DNA of 42,393 nt, taken from contig CACYMJ010000015.1 of assembly GCA_902775485.1 (NCBI GenBank), positions 1 through 42,393 of the forward strand, written 5' to 3'. The notes beneath the pieces are model-generated. The model saw nothing but the letters and a program-made list of their open reading frames with translations, had not been told where the DNA came from and did not search any database. This stretch comes from an uncultured Lachnospiraceae bacterium. Its GTDB lineage: Bacteria; Bacillota; Clostridia; Lachnospirales; Lachnospiraceae. Shown piece after piece: positions 8,976-19,630 of the stretch. The stretch's first letter is position 1. Every line of letters begins with the position of its first letter. The position numbers were made by a program, and so were the translations under genes.

Positions 8976-10448
8976 ATGGTATTCAGTTCGGTCGTATTCC
9001 TTTGTATATTTTTGCCGGCGGTTTTGCTCGGCTATTACGTTCTTCCCAAAAAGGCGCGCAACATCTGGCTTCTTGTTGCGAGCCTTGGTTTTTATGCGTG
9101 GTCGGGACCGAAGCACCTGATATACCTTCTCGGCTCGATAATTTTCAACTACTTTGCCGCGATGATAGTGGTAAAGCTTGCGGACAAGGACCGGGAGCGC
9201 GACGAAAAGGGCATGTATCTGTCGCATCCGCGCCTTCAGAAGATCGTTCTTGCCCTTGTGGTTGTGATAAACATAGCATCTCTTTTATATTTTAAATATA
9301 CCGGTATGCTGATCGAGACGTATAACGGAATCTTCGGCAAAAGTGTCGGGATACCCGAGATCATACTGCCGCTGGGTATATCTTTCTATACTTTCCAGTG
9401 CATGTCCTATATCATAGATGCTTACAGAACGGGGCAGTTTACAAACGATCCCGTCAAGTTTGCCCTGTACATCTCGATGTTCCCGCAGCTCCTCCAGGGT
9501 CCCATTATACGGTTTTCCGATGTAAGGGAAGCTATCGACTCTCCGGTTATCACCATGGATGATTTTTCGCGCGGTCTTGAGAGGTTCATTGCGGGACTTG
9601 CCAAAAAGGTGATCATAGCCGATACGCTCGGTGAAGTCGCAGACAGGATATTTGCGATCGACACCGCTTACCTTTCGACATCGATAGCGTGGCTCGGAGC
9701 CATACTTTACACGCTTCAGATATTTTTTGATTTTGCCGGATACACCGATATGGCGATAGGACTGGGCAAACTGTTCGGATTTTCATTCAGGGAAAACTTC
9801 GATCATCCGTATATTTCACGCTCGGTCACGGAGTTCTGGAGAAGATGGCATATATCACTGTCAAACTGGTTCAGGGATTATCTGTACATTCCGCTTGGCG
9901 GAAACAGGCGGGGCAATGTCTATATAAACCTTCTCATTGTATTCCTGGCAACGGGCATATGGCACGGAGCCGCATGGGGATTTGTTGTATGGGGCCTGTG
10001 GCACGGCCTGTTCATGCTGATCGAACGATTCCTTCGCAACAAGCGGATGATCGCTGTACCCGCGTTTTTATCGTCATTTTTGAAGTGGGCTTATACGATG
10101 CTTGCAGTAACACTCGGGTGGGTGCTTTTTAAGATAGAGGATATCAATGAAGCGCTTTCATATATAAGCGTTATGTTCGGACTGAAAAAACATGATTATA
10201 ATGCTTTCTCGCTCGGATTTTTCCTTGACCGGCGTATCGCCTTCTTCCTTGTGATCGCGATCATCGCCTGTGTTCCGTGGGCACAGATTATGCCGAGGCA
10301 TATCGCTTCAAGGATCGCTGCATTTTCGGACAACGATAAGGGCGGATGGTGTATCGCCAGATATGCCTGCCTGCTGGTATTGCTTGCCGTAAGTTTTGTA
10401 TTTATGGTCAACTCGACATATTCACCGTTTATATACTTCCAGTTCTAG
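8976..10448 (+). CDS. MBOAT family O-acyltransferase (AlgI/DltB-like)
   Basis: The 490-residue multi-pass membrane protein has the AlgI-like layout: an N-terminal FSSVVFLCIFLPAVL segment, the middle FPQLLQGPIIRF and FFDFAGYTDMAIG blocks, FWRRWHISLSNWFRDYLYIPLGG, and the catalytic histidine block GIWHGAAWGF (H330). These enzymes pass acyl, usually acetyl, groups across the membrane for O-acylation of extracellular polymers. The family normally works with an exported SGNH/DHHW partner, and one is encoded next door. The ATG follows the upstream TAA with no gap. The acceptor is unknown. The surrounding glycosyltransferases suggest a surface glycan rather than teichoic acid D-alanylation, since no dltA or dltC is present. 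Confidence 0.93.
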   Translation: MVFSSVVFLCIFLPAVLLGYYVLPKKARNIWLLVASLGFYAWSGPKHLIYLLGSIIFNYFAAMIVVKLADKDRERDEKGMYLSHPRLQKIVLALVVVINIASLLYFKYTGMLIETYNGIFGKSVGIPEIILPLGISFYTFQCMSYIIDAYRTGQFTNDPVKFALYISMFPQLLQGPIIRFSDVREAIDSPVITMDDFSRGLERFIAGLAKKVIIADTLGEVADRIFAIDTAYLSTSIAWLGAILYTLQIFFDFAGYTDMAIGLGKLFGFSFRENFDHPYISRSVTEFWRRWHISLSNWFRDYLYIPLGGNRRGNVYINLLIVFLATGIWHGAAWGFVVWGLWHGLFMLIERFLRNKRMIAVPAFLSSFLKWAYTMLAVTLGWVLFKIEDINEALSYISVMFGLKKHDYNAFSLGFFLDRRIAFFLVIAIIACVPWAQIMPRHIASRIAAFSDNDKGGWCIARYACLLVLLAVSFVFMVNSTYSPFIYFQF

Positions 10449-10465
10449 GGTAAACCGGATTAATT

Positions 10466-11989
10466 ATGGACATTAGAAAAACCGATAAAAACAAAATACC
10501 GGCAACTGCCTTTATTGCCGCAGTTCTTCTGCTTCTTATCCTTCCGGTGGTCTTTATGAACTTCAAGGCTGATCAGATCTCGGAATACGAGAACAAAAAG
10601 CTTGCCGACTGGCCTGAGTTTGAGCCTTCGGAGGATTATATAGAAGCGGTTGATACGTATATAAATGACAGGATAGGTTTCAGGGAAGGTTCGATCGCGC
10701 TGTACACCGAAGCGAATGATGCCCTGTTTAAGACGATGGTCAATCCGCTTTTTATGTGGGGAGAAGACGGGAATATTTACTATAAAGACAAGGATTATAT
10801 AGCCGCTTACCAGAGGCTGAACACAGACAGAGAGTATATCGATTCGATGGTCGGATTTCTTGAGAAGACCAATGATTATCTGGAGTCCAAGGATATAAAG
10901 TTCCTGTATTTCGTCTGCCCCGATAAGAAGACGATATATCCGGAGCATTTCCCGAAAACAGTACATGTGAATACTCAAAACGAATCGGTCCTTGAGTATC
11001 TCGATGAGCGCATGAGCAGATCGGATGTCGAATATATCGATCCGAAGGACTGGCTTATGGCCGCAAAGGAAAACGTCCTTTTATATAATAAAATGTACGA
11101 TGTAACGCATTGGAACGACAGGGGAGCGTTCATCGGACACAAACTCATCGATGAGAAGATCCAGCAGTGGTTTGACGATGTTCCGCCGCTTCGCGAGGAA
11201 GATTTCGATGTCGACATCGTTCATATGGATTCGCTCGATAATGCCAAGTTTGCGATAGATGAGGACGTACCTCTTTATGTCCTTCGTGATGACGGCATGG
11301 CGGATTATACGGAACTGTTAAAACCGGATATGCTGTGCAATACGGATACGTTCTATACCCATCATATCAACCCGGAAGCACCAAATAACCGCCGGCTTCT
11401 TGTTTTTACCGACAGTTACTTCCAGTCGTATCAGAAGTTTTACGATGACAGGTTCCGTGAGGTTTATTTCGTACACCGCCAGAATTACGATTATGTACAG
11501 TACTTTGTGAACCTCACTTTCCCGGATATGGTAATATTCGAGACGGCCGAACGATCGATATCAAGCGAGATGCCGCTCATGGCGGATTTTGACGGATATT
11601 ATTACGAACCCGCATATAATGGCGATAACAACTATACCGCCAATCCCGGCGTGACCTACGATGTGACCGGCACAGACGGGGGAGTGGTGGAAGGAAACCG
11701 TATAATACTCGACCCTGCGGATACTACTTCGATATTCAGGATGGATGCCGTTTTGAATGTTCCGGAAGGCATGGGAAGGGTTGACGTATATGCCAGGACG
11801 GATGATGAGTGCATGGAAACCGACTACTGTGAACTGCACAGGCGTTCGGAGGAAGAGGGCGTAAACCGGTTCTCGCTTTCGATACAAAGGCGGTATCTGA
11901 TACCGTCGCGGATCGAACTGTTTGCGGTAGATGAAAAAACAAATGATACGTTTCTGCTTGAGACGTTTGAGGTGACATACAATGAGTAA
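10466..11989 (+). CDS. DHHW/AlgX-like exported acyl-transfer partner protein
   Basis: A 507-residue protein with an N-terminal membrane anchor (hydrophobic stretch at about residues 11-29) and an extracytoplasmic SGNH-like domain of the AlgJ/AlgX type. The catalytic order is as in AlgX: Asp and His first (D212 and H215 in [10 protein letters not shown]), then Ser (S317 in FTDSYFQS). This family completes O-acetylation of secreted polysaccharides with an MBOAT partner, encoded 17 bp upstream. Residues from about 385 to 507 form a tail with no recognised motif that looks beta-rich and could bind glycan. The stop overlaps the uvrA start by 8 bp, so translation of the two is probably coupled. Confidence 0.85.
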   Translation: MDIRKTDKNKIPATAFIAAVLLLLILPVVFMNFKADQISEYENKKLADWPEFEPSEDYIEAVDTYINDRIGFREGSIALYTEANDALFKTMVNPLFMWGEDGNIYYKDKDYIAAYQRLNTDREYIDSMVGFLEKTNDYLESKDIKFLYFVCPDKKTIYPEHFPKTVHVNTQNESVLEYLDERMSRSDVEYIDPKDWLMAAKENVLLYNKMYDVTHWNDRGAFIGHKLIDEKIQQWFDDVPPLREEDFDVDIVHMDSLDNAKFAIDEDVPLYVLRDDGMADYTELLKPDMLCNTDTFYTHHINPEAPNNRRLLVFTDSYFQSYQKFYDDRFREVYFVHRQNYDYVQYFVNLTFPDMVIFETAERSISSEMPLMADFDGYYYEPAYNGDNNYTANPGVTYDVTGTDGGVVEGNRIILDPADTTSIFRMDAVLNVPEGMGRVDVYARTDDECMETDYCELHRRSEEEGVNRFSLSIQRRYLIPSRIELFAVDEKTNDTFLLETFEVTYNE

Positions 11990-14828
11990 ACCCGGGATAA
12001 ATCCCATGATAAGGATCAGGGGTGCAAAGGAGCACAACTTAAAAGACATAGATATAGATATCCCGAGAAACGAACTGGTCGTGCTGACAGGTCTGTCGGG
12101 GTCGGGAAAATCGTCGCTTGCATTTGACACCATATATGCAGAGGGCCAGAGACGGTACATGGAATCGCTCTCGTCATATGCCAGACAGTTCCTCGGACAG
12201 ATGGAAAAGCCGGAAGTTGATTCGATAGAAGGGCTCCCTCCTGCGATATCGATCGACCAGAAATCCACGAACAAAAACCCGAGATCTACCGTCGGTACGG
12301 TTACGGAAATATATGATTATTTAAGACTTCTGTACGCAAGGATCGGTATCCCGCACTGCCCGAAGTGCGGCAAGGAGATCAAAAGACAGACGGTTGACCA
12401 GATGACGGATTCGGTGATGAGCCTGCCGGAAGGCACCAGGATCCAGCTGCTCGCGCCGGTTGTACGCGGAAGAAAGGGTGAACATGCCAAGATATTTGAG
12501 CGTGCCCTTAAGAGCGGATATGTCCGCGTCATGGTCGACGGCAATATGTATGAGCTGTCCGAAGAGATCAAGCTCGACAAGAACATAAAGCACAACATAG
12601 AGATAATCGTTGACAGGCTTGTTGTCAAAAAGGGGATTGAAAAGAGGCTTACGGATTCGATAGAGACGGTCATGCAGCTGTCGGACGGTCTTGTTTACGT
12701 TGATGTGATCGACGGTAAGATGCTTACATTTTCACAGAGCTTTTCATGTCCTGACTGCAACATAAGTATTGATGAGATCGAACCGAGGAGCTTTTCGTTC
12801 AACAACCCGTTCGGTGCGTGTCCCGAATGCGCGGGACTCGGATACAAGATGAGATTTGACGAGGATCTTATCATTCCCGACAAATCATTGTCTATCATGG
12901 ATGGCGCCATCGTTGTTCCGGGTTGGCAGTCATGTAACGATCCGTCGAGCTTTACATATGCAACTCTTGATGCGATGCGCAAAAAATACAAGTTCAGTCT
13001 TTCGACGCCTTTTGAAAAGTACCCGCCGAAGATCCACGATCTGATCATTAACGGTACGGACGGTGAGGTTCTGAAGGTCTCATATAAGGGTATGAGAGGT
13101 GAAGGCATCTATGATGTTCCGTTTGAGGGCCTTATAAGGAACGTTGAAAGAAGATACAGGGAAACCGCTTCGGAAAGTTCCAAAGCCGAATACGAAACAT
13201 TCATGCGCTTTACTCCGTGTGAAGTCTGTAACGGTATGAGACTGAAGGAGGCTGCACTTGCCGTAACGATAGGCGGTAAGAACATACATGAGATCACATG
13301 TATGTCGATCGTTGGGCTCCTTGAATTCATTAACGGCTTAAAGCTTACAAAGCAGCAGGAGCTTATCGGAGAGAGGATACTTAAGGAGATAAAGGGACGT
13401 CTCGGATTCCTTGCGGAGGTGGGACTTGAGTATCTGACACTTGCAAGGGCCACGGGATCGCTCTCCGGCGGGGAAGCACAGCGGATAAGGCTGGCCACAC
13501 AGATAGGATCGGGACTGGTCGGAGTTGCGTATATTCTTGATGAACCGAGTATCGGACTGCATCAGAGGGACAATACCAAACTGCTCGGTGCCCTGGCAAA
13601 TCTCAGGGATCTCGGAAACAGCCTCATAGTCGTTGAACATGACGAAGAGACAATGCTGGCTGCGGACTATATAGTGGACATAGGACCGATGGCCGGGAGC
13701 GAAGGAGGAAAGGTCGTTGCCGCCGGAACGGTGGAAGATATCATGAACGAGCCGCAGTCGCTGACCGGAAAGTATTTAAGCCACGAACTGTATATCCCGG
13801 TTCCGAAGAGGCGGCGCAAACCGGAAAAGTTCCTGAAGATCAAGGGCGCCCGTGAGAACAATCTGAAGAACATAGATGTTGATATACCTCTCGGGGTATT
13901 CACATGTATAACGGGCGTATCCGGTTCGGGAAAGAGCTCGCTTATAAATGAGATCCTCTACAAACGTCTTGCAAGGGATTTAAACCGTGCCAGGACGATC
14001 CCCGGAAAGCATGATAAGATCGAGGGAGTCGGAGAACTTGACAAGATAATAGCCATAGACCAGTCGCCGATAGGGCGCACCCCCAGATCAAATCCCGCCA
14101 CGTATACGGGCGCTTTTGACCTGATAAGGGATCTGTTCGCAACGACAAAGGATGCCAAGGAGCGCGGATACGCCAAGGGACGTTTTTCATTCAATGTAAA
14201 GGGCGGAAGATGCGAGGCGTGCAGCGGCGATGGTATAATAAAGATCGAGATGCATTTCCTTCCCGATGTTTATGTTCCGTGTGAGGTATGTAAGGGAAAG
14301 AGATACAACAGGGAAACGCTTGAGGTAAAGTATAAGGGAAAGAGCATATATGATGTTCTCGATATGACGGTAGAGGAAGCGCTTCCTTTTTTTGAGAACG
14401 TTTCGGCCATCAGGAGAAAGATAGAGACGTTAAATGAAGTCGGGCTCGGATATATAAAGCTGGGTCAGCCTTCCACAACACTTTCCGGCGGTGAGGCACA
14501 GCGTATCAAGCTTGCCACGGAGCTTTCGAGAAGGAGCACAGGAAAGACGATATATATTCTTGATGAGCCGACAACGGGTCTTCATTTTGCCGATGTCCAT
14601 AAACTTGTTGAGATACTGCAGCGCCTGACTGAGGGCGGAAATACCGTTGTTGTGATAGAACATAATCTTGATGTGATCAAGACAGCGGATTATATCATAG
14701 ATCTCGGCCCCGAAGGCGGTGAAGGCGGAGGGCAGGTCATAGCGACAGGTACTCCCGAGGAAGTTGCGAAAAACAAAAGGTCGTATACCGGTGCGTATGT
14801 CGGACCGCTCCTGAAGCGGGATAAATAG
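11982..14828 (+). CDS. uvrA: UvrABC excinuclease subunit A
   Basis: UvrA is the ATPase that first detects bulky DNA lesions and loads UvrB. The 948 residues match the family. Both ABC modules are visible: Walker A GLSGSGKS at 37-44 and GVSGSGKS at 645-652. Each has a signature LSGGEAQRI, and the modules have [13 protein letters not shown] and [10 protein letters not shown] respectively. Zinc-binding cysteine pairs occur in CPDCN...CPECAGLG and CEACSGDG...[10 protein letters not shown]. The ATG lies inside the end of the DHHW gene. It is separated from uvrB by three envelope genes, although these two repair genes are commonly adjacent. Confidence 0.98.
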   Translation: MSKPGINPMIRIRGAKEHNLKDIDIDIPRNELVVLTGLSGSGKSSLAFDTIYAEGQRRYMESLSSYARQFLGQMEKPEVDSIEGLPPAISIDQKSTNKNPRSTVGTVTEIYDYLRLLYARIGIPHCPKCGKEIKRQTVDQMTDSVMSLPEGTRIQLLAPVVRGRKGEHAKIFERALKSGYVRVMVDGNMYELSEEIKLDKNIKHNIEIIVDRLVVKKGIEKRLTDSIETVMQLSDGLVYVDVIDGKMLTFSQSFSCPDCNISIDEIEPRSFSFNNPFGACPECAGLGYKMRFDEDLIIPDKSLSIMDGAIVVPGWQSCNDPSSFTYATLDAMRKKYKFSLSTPFEKYPPKIHDLIINGTDGEVLKVSYKGMRGEGIYDVPFEGLIRNVERRYRETASESSKAEYETFMRFTPCEVCNGMRLKEAALAVTIGGKNIHEITCMSIVGLLEFINGLKLTKQQELIGERILKEIKGRLGFLAEVGLEYLTLARATGSLSGGEAQRIRLATQIGSGLVGVAYILDEPSIGLHQRDNTKLLGALANLRDLGNSLIVVEHDEETMLAADYIVDIGPMAGSEGGKVVAAGTVEDIMNEPQSLTGKYLSHELYIPVPKRRRKPEKFLKIKGARENNLKNIDVDIPLGVFTCITGVSGSGKSSLINEILYKRLARDLNRARTIPGKHDKIEGVGELDKIIAIDQSPIGRTPRSNPATYTGAFDLIRDLFATTKDAKERGYAKGRFSFNVKGGRCEACSGDGIIKIEMHFLPDVYVPCEVCKGKRYNRETLEVKYKGKSIYDVLDMTVEEALPFFENVSAIRRKIETLNEVGLGYIKLGQPSTTLSGGEAQRIKLATELSRRSTGKTIYILDEPTTGLHFADVHKLVEILQRLTEGGNTVVVIEHNLDVIKTADYIIDLGPEGGEGGGQVIATGTPEEVAKNKRSYTGAYVGPLLKRDK

Positions 14829-14838
14829 AGGAACAAAC

Positions 14839-15441
14839 ATGTATCAGAAGATATTTAAGAGATTACTGGACATAATACTCTCGTCAGCAGGGATAGTCAT
14901 CGCCGCGATCCCGATGCTGATCGTTGCCGTGCTTATAAAGATCGATTCACCCGGACCGGTCTTTTTCAAACAGAAAAGAGTCGGCATCCACAAGTCGCAT
15001 TTTATGATAATCAAATTCCGTTCCATGCCGGTGAGTGCGCCGAAGGACACTCCGACACATGAGCTGAAAAACGCGGCTTCTTTGCTGTCGCCGTTCCAGG
15101 AGGCCATCAGGAAATATTCCATTGACGAGATACCACAGCTTTTTAATATCTTCCTGGGACAGATGAGCTTTGTAGGTCCGCGTCCCGCCCTGTGGAATCA
15201 GTATGATCTACTGGAAGAGCGGGATAAATACGGAGCGAATGATGTAAAACCCGGACTTACCGGATGGGCACAGATCAACGGAAGAGACGAGCTGCCGATC
15301 GATGTCAAGGCGGGGTATGACGGAGAATATGTAAAAAGATTAAGTTTCGGATTTGACTGCAAGTGTTTTTTCGGAACGTTCTTTGCGGTCGCAAAGGCCG
15401 AGGGTGTTTCAGAAGGAGGTCCGAAGGACGGGAATGTATGA
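14839..15441 (+). CDS. Short phosphoglycosyl transferase (PglC/EpsL-type sugar transferase)
   Basis: A 200-residue bacterial sugar transferase that places the first sugar phosphate on undecaprenyl phosphate to start a glycan repeat unit. It has one N-terminal membrane segment (about residues 12-34, probably a re-entrant helix) and then the catalytic core: GPVFFKQKRVG, KFRSM, the DEIPQ block with the acidic catalytic dyad, FVGPRP and GLTGWAQINGRD. The length fits the minimal monotopic class without the N-terminal four-helix domain. It starts 10 bp after uvrA and overlaps the epimerase gene by 8 bp. It marks the start of the glycosyltransferase set of this operon. Confidence 0.93.
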   Translation: MYQKIFKRLLDIILSSAGIVIAAIPMLIVAVLIKIDSPGPVFFKQKRVGIHKSHFMIIKFRSMPVSAPKDTPTHELKNAASLLSPFQEAIRKYSIDEIPQLFNIFLGQMSFVGPRPALWNQYDLLEERDKYGANDVKPGLTGWAQINGRDELPIDVKAGYDGEYVKRLSFGFDCKCFFGTFFAVAKAEGVSEGGPKDGNV

Positions 15442-16384
15442 GATACTGGCCATCACGGGCATAACCGGAAAATCAGGCCGCGCGTTTGCCCATGAGCTTA
15501 TCAGACATCAGGATATCATACGGAAGATGTTTCCGAAAGGCATACGTCTGCTCCTTCACAGGGAAAGGGAGACGGATGCCGATATTTTATCGTGTTTTGA
15601 TACCGAGAGAATGTACGGTGATCTTGACGACGAAGCGTTCCTTGGAGAGGCTTTTCTCGGCGTGGATACGATCGTTCACATTGCCGGGATACACTGGTCA
15701 AGACCGGTGGTGCATGCCGCTGCGAACAATTTTGTCAGAAGGATGATCATGGTCCATACGACCGGGATCTATTCGAAATACAAAGAGGCCGGAGAAGAAT
15801 ACAGGAACATAGATGATTTCGTGTATATGATGTCAAAGAGCAAGAACATCATACTTACGATCCTTCGTCCGACGATGATATACGGAACGATAAGCGATCG
15901 TAACGTGGCATCGTTCATTAAGATGGTCGACAGACTCCCGGTCATGCCTGTCGTCAATAATGCGGAATATGAACTGCAGCCCGTTCATTTCCTGGATCTG
16001 GGAAGGGCATATTATGATGTTCTGGTAAATGAAAATATCACCGGAGGACATGATTATATCCTTTCGGGAGGCGAGGAGATAACGCTTCGGGATATGCTCA
16101 TAGAGATGGGTGCATATCTGTCCAAAAAGATGAGATTTATAAGCGTCCCTTTCCCGATCGCATACGCGGGAGCATGGTTTTTCTATCTTGTATCGATAGG
16201 AAAGATAGATTTAAGAGAGAAGGTCCAGCGTCTGTGCGAGCCGAGGGTATATCCCCATGAGGAGGCCACAAGGGATTTCGGATACGATCCGAGGACTTTC
16301 AGAAGCGCCATAGGCGATGAGGTCAGGGAATACCTGGCCGCAACCGGAAGATTAAGGGATGATCAAAGAGAGGACGGGACATGA
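15434..16384 (+). CDS. NAD-dependent epimerase/dehydratase family protein
   Basis: A 316-residue extended short-chain dehydrogenase/reductase. The N-terminal Rossmann motif is ITGITGKSGRAF. HIAGIHW follows near residue 80 and an active-site-like RPTMIYG near 160. The canonical YxxxK is not clear: the nearest match is Y138 in VYMMSKSK, so the catalytic chemistry may be altered. A longer reading frame exists upstream from 15353, but the ATG at 15434 is preferred. It aligns with the family start, overlaps the previous gene by only 8 bp, and has an AAGGAGG at 15413-15419 upstream. It probably makes or modifies the nucleotide sugar used by the adjacent transferases; the substrate is unknown. Confidence 0.83.
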   Translation: MYEILAITGITGKSGRAFAHELIRHQDIIRKMFPKGIRLLLHRERETDADILSCFDTERMYGDLDDEAFLGEAFLGVDTIVHIAGIHWSRPVVHAAANNFVRRMIMVHTTGIYSKYKEAGEEYRNIDDFVYMMSKSKNIILTILRPTMIYGTISDRNVASFIKMVDRLPVMPVVNNAEYELQPVHFLDLGRAYYDVLVNENITGGHDYILSGGEEITLRDMLIEMGAYLSKKMRFISVPFPIAYAGAWFFYLVSIGKIDLREKVQRLCEPRVYPHEEATRDFGYDPRTFRSAIGDEVREYLAATGRLRDDQREDGT

Positions 16385-17610
16385 AGATACTAACGGTATG
16401 CCAGTATTATCATCCCGAACCCTTCAGGATACACGAGGTATGCGAGGAACTTGTCCGCAGAGGTCATGAGGTGACTGTGCTGACAGGGCTTCCCAATTAT
16501 CCGATGGGAGTAATTCCCGATGAGTATAAGGATAAAAAACACAGGGATGAGACTGTTGGAGGCGTACATGTAATACGCGTAAACGAACGCCCGAGAACAC
16601 CCGGAAAGATCGGGCTTGCGAAAAACTACGTCTCATTCGTATTAAACGGCAGCATCAAAGCCCTTACGATGAAAAAGGATTTTGATGTGATATTCGTGTA
16701 TCAGCTCTCCCCTGTCCTTATGGCGATACCTGCGTATGTCGCAAAATGGTTTTCGGGGACGAAGAAGATCGCTCTGTACTGCCTCGATCTGTGGCCGGCA
16801 AGTCTTGCAAGTCTCGGGATCGGTGAAAAGAGCACATTCTATGCCTTTATGAAGTTTGTCAGCCGCAGAATATATAAAGGTGCCGATTCGATAGGATATA
16901 CTTCGCAAATGTTCGAGGACTATTTTACCGGACAGCTGTCGATCACAAAGAAGGATTTTATCCATATCCCGCAGTTCGCCGATGAACTGTTCTCGGATAT
17001 CTCGTCAAGCGATACAACCGGAGGAACTGACGGGAGGAAGGACACGATAGATTACGTTTTTGCCGGAAACGTCGGTATGATGCAAAGCGTTGATACGATC
17101 ATAAAGGCCGCCGCACTCGTAAAGGATGAGCGGATCAGGTGGCACATCGTCGGTGACGGTTTTGCACTCGATGATTGCAAAAAGCTGTGCGATGACATGG
17201 GAGTTGATGATAGGGTGACATTTCACGGCAGGCTTCCTGTCGGGGAGATGCCGCGTTTTTACGATATGGCTGATGCCATGATCGTAACGCTTGCCGATAA
17301 CGAACTGATCAGTTATACGCTTCCGGGAAAGATGCAGTCCTACATGGCAGCGGGCAAACCTGTCATTGCCGCGGCAAACGGTGAGACGCAGTCCGTCATA
17401 AAAGAGAGCGGCTGCGGACTGTTCGCTCCGGCGGAAGACGAGAAGGCATTTGCCGCTATCGCCGATGAAATGGCAAATGCAGACAGATCCCGCATGGGAA
17501 GCCTTTCAAGACAGTATTACGATGAACATTTTACGAAGAAAAACCATGTTGATCTTATAGAGAAGATGCTTACCGGCTGTGCCGGCAAAACGGTGAATGA
17601 CAATGGCTGA
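16381..17610 (+). CDS. Family 4 glycosyltransferase, WbuB-like
   Basis: A 409-residue GT-B protein that resembles WbuB-type (N-acetylfucosamine transferase-like) enzymes. The N-terminal domain begins with CQYYHPEPFRIHEVCEEL and the GHEVTVLTGLPNYP block. The C-terminal domain has FAGNVGMMQSVDTII and ends with the donor-binding region LPGKMQSYMAAGKPVIA and the acidic/Gly-rich ESGCGLFAP. It overlaps the epimerase gene in an ATGA arrangement, which implies coupled translation. A member of this family often sits next to a PglC/EpsL-type sugar transferase and adds the second sugar. The exact donor cannot be read from sequence. Confidence 0.88.
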   Translation: MKILTVCQYYHPEPFRIHEVCEELVRRGHEVTVLTGLPNYPMGVIPDEYKDKKHRDETVGGVHVIRVNERPRTPGKIGLAKNYVSFVLNGSIKALTMKKDFDVIFVYQLSPVLMAIPAYVAKWFSGTKKIALYCLDLWPASLASLGIGEKSTFYAFMKFVSRRIYKGADSIGYTSQMFEDYFTGQLSITKKDFIHIPQFADELFSDISSSDTTGGTDGRKDTIDYVFAGNVGMMQSVDTIIKAAALVKDERIRWHIVGDGFALDDCKKLCDDMGVDDRVTFHGRLPVGEMPRFYDMADAMIVTLADNELISYTLPGKMQSYMAAGKPVIAAANGETQSVIKESGCGLFAPAEDEKAFAAIADEMANADRSRMGSLSRQYYDEHFTKKNHVDLIEKMLTGCAGKTVNDNG

Positions 17611-18478
17611 TATAACTGCGATAATCCTGACAAAAAACGAAGAAGTCAATATTGAGAAATGTATCAGGTCGATAAAGCCGATCGTAAAGAGGATCATAGT
17701 CGTTGATTCGGGAAGCAGCGACAGGACTGTTGATATCGCAAAGTCTCTCGGTGCGGACATACTCGTAAATGAACTTAAGCCCTTTTTGTATGCCAAACAG
17801 TTCCTGTACGGAATGGAAAACGGCAATATCGACACGAAATGGGTCTTCAGGATCGACGCCGACGAGGAACTGACCGAAGAGTCTGCAAAGGAGATAGACA
17901 GACTGTGCAATGAAAACGAAGATACGGACGTGAACGGCATCGTCGTAAGGTTTGAAGTAAACTTTATGGGAAGACCGATACGTCACGGAGGAGTGTATCC
18001 GCTGCGAAAACTTCTGCTCTTTAAGTACGGCAAAGGTACGATAGAGGACAGATGCATGGATGAGCACTGCATATTGTTTGAGGGCAGAAGCGTCGAAGTT
18101 TCGCATGACAGCCTTCATCATGACGATAAGGGACTGACGGCCTGGATCGACAAGCATAACGGGTATTCCACAAGAGAGATGCAGGATTACTTTAACAGTA
18201 CGAGATCGGACCTAGCCACGGGCCTGGGCGGTGAGCACAGTCTTGATGCAAAGGCAAAGTTTAAAAGATTCCTGCGCTGGAAGATATATTATAAGCTGCC
18301 GGCATCCTTCAGGGCATATGCTTATTATTTCTACCGTTATTACATAAGAATGGGATTTCTTGACGGCAGGGAAGGCAGGATATTCTGTTTCATGCAGGCA
18401 TACTGGTACAGATTTCTGGTGGATGCCAAGATATACGAAGAGATGAAAAAGAACCCCGAAAGGGAAGAAAATGCGTAA
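17603..18478 (+). CDS. Family 2 glycosyltransferase (WaaE/KdtX-like)
   Basis: A 291-residue GT-A protein beginning ADITAIILTKNEEVNIEKC, with VVDSGSSDRT near residue 40 and the metal-binding DADEE starting at D85. This pattern is shared with WaaE/KdtX-like beta-glycosyltransferases. The C-terminal part is rich in Lys, Arg and Tyr (FLRWKIYYKLPASFRAYAYY) and may sit against the membrane. Two in-frame ATGs exist, at 17597 and 17603. I chose the second because GGTGA lies 6 bp before it, while it would be at zero spacing for the first. It overlaps the upstream gene by 8 bp and the downstream gene by 8 bp. Confidence 0.86.
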   Translation: MADITAIILTKNEEVNIEKCIRSIKPIVKRIIVVDSGSSDRTVDIAKSLGADILVNELKPFLYAKQFLYGMENGNIDTKWVFRIDADEELTEESAKEIDRLCNENEDTDVNGIVVRFEVNFMGRPIRHGGVYPLRKLLLFKYGKGTIEDRCMDEHCILFEGRSVEVSHDSLHHDDKGLTAWIDKHNGYSTREMQDYFNSTRSDLATGLGGEHSLDAKAKFKRFLRWKIYYKLPASFRAYAYYFYRYYIRMGFLDGREGRIFCFMQAYWYRFLVDAKIYEEMKKNPEREENA

Positions 18479-19601
18479 GATCCTTATCATAACAGGAAGA
18501 TATCTGCCCGGCTGGCGCGACGGAGGACCGGTCCGCTCGATACTCAATCTTACGGAGTGGCTCGGTGATGAATATGACCTGCGCATCATGTGCCTTGACC
18601 GGGACCATGAAGATACGCAGCCGTACAGCGGCATTACGACCGGCGGGTACAACACGGTCGGAAAGGCAAAGGTCTTTTATGTCGAACGGTTTTTGCCGCA
18701 GATGATCCGGAAACTGTCTGACGAAGCCGATGTTGTATATGTGTGCGGACCATATAATGATTATGCACGCATGGCAATGCGCCTGAAGAAAAAGGGGCTT
18801 ATACAAAAGCCGCTTTTTGTTGCATCGATGGGATCGTTTTCACCGGAGGCGTTCAGGATCAAGGGATATAAAAAACGGATCTTTATCGCGTACATGAAAC
18901 TTGCGCATATGTTTGATGCCGTCACATGGTCGGTAACATCAGAGCGTGAGGAAGCAGAGCTTAAGGCTGTGATAGGAAAAGGCAGTAGATGTGTTATCGC
19001 AAGGGATCTTCCGAGAAAGGGAGCGGTCAGACACTGCGGCATAAAATATCCCGGACAGCTGTCCGTTGCGTTCGTATCCAGGATCTCACAAAAGAAAAAT
19101 CTGTCTATGATACCGCGCATTTTTCATGCGGCAGATGATGGTATCAAGATAAGGCTTGATATTTACGGGGCCGCGGAAGATAAGGAATATCTGAAGGGGT
19201 GTATGGAGAGTCTTGATGAACTTCGGAAGACGCATCCGGACTGCAGATGGAAGTATCACGGTGAGGCTGACAGCAATGATGTCCCGCAGATATTTGCAGA
19301 GCATGATGCATTTTTGTTTCCTACTCTCGGAGAGAATTACGGACATGTTATTGCGGAAAGCCTTGCGGCGGGATGCATTCCGATAATAAGCGACACCACG
19401 CCGTGGACGGATCTTGAAGAGATGGGATGCGGATATGTCTGCAGCCTTAATGATAAGGACGGCTTTGCAAAGGCTGTAAATGAGCTTGCTGCGGCGGATG
19501 AGGATAATGTCAGGATCAAACGGGAAAAATGTTATGAATACATAGGACGCTTAAATGACGAATCCGTAAAGAATACCGGATACCGTACCATATTCGGATA
19601 A
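18471..19601 (+). CDS. Family 4 glycosyltransferase
   Basis: A 376-residue GT-B glycosyltransferase. The N-terminal half starts with the LIITGRYLPGWRDGGPVRS nucleotide-sugar/acceptor loop. The C-terminal half has VAFVSRISQKKNLSMIPRIF, DIYGAAEDKEY, and the donor-site block FPTLGENYGHVIAESLAAGC, with the E-x7-E type arrangement of GT4. It starts inside the end of the previous GT2 gene with an 8-bp overlap. It is the last obvious polymer assembly enzyme before the exported protein genes, and there is no flippase or polymerase in this part of the operon. Confidence 0.88.
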   Translation: MRKILIITGRYLPGWRDGGPVRSILNLTEWLGDEYDLRIMCLDRDHEDTQPYSGITTGGYNTVGKAKVFYVERFLPQMIRKLSDEADVVYVCGPYNDYARMAMRLKKKGLIQKPLFVASMGSFSPEAFRIKGYKKRIFIAYMKLAHMFDAVTWSVTSEREEAELKAVIGKGSRCVIARDLPRKGAVRHCGIKYPGQLSVAFVSRISQKKNLSMIPRIFHAADDGIKIRLDIYGAAEDKEYLKGCMESLDELRKTHPDCRWKYHGEADSNDVPQIFAEHDAFLFPTLGENYGHVIAESLAAGCIPIISDTTPWTDLEEMGCGYVCSLNDKDGFAKAVNELAAADEDNVRIKREKCYEYIGRLNDESVKNTGYRTIFG

Positions 19602-19630
19602 ACGATAACGGATATTTTGGGGAGCATGAA

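Noticed and set aside
15353-15433. A 27-codon extension of the epimerase gene into the sugar transferase gene.
   Set aside because: The Rossmann start aligns with ATG 15434. The extension is basic and has no family support.
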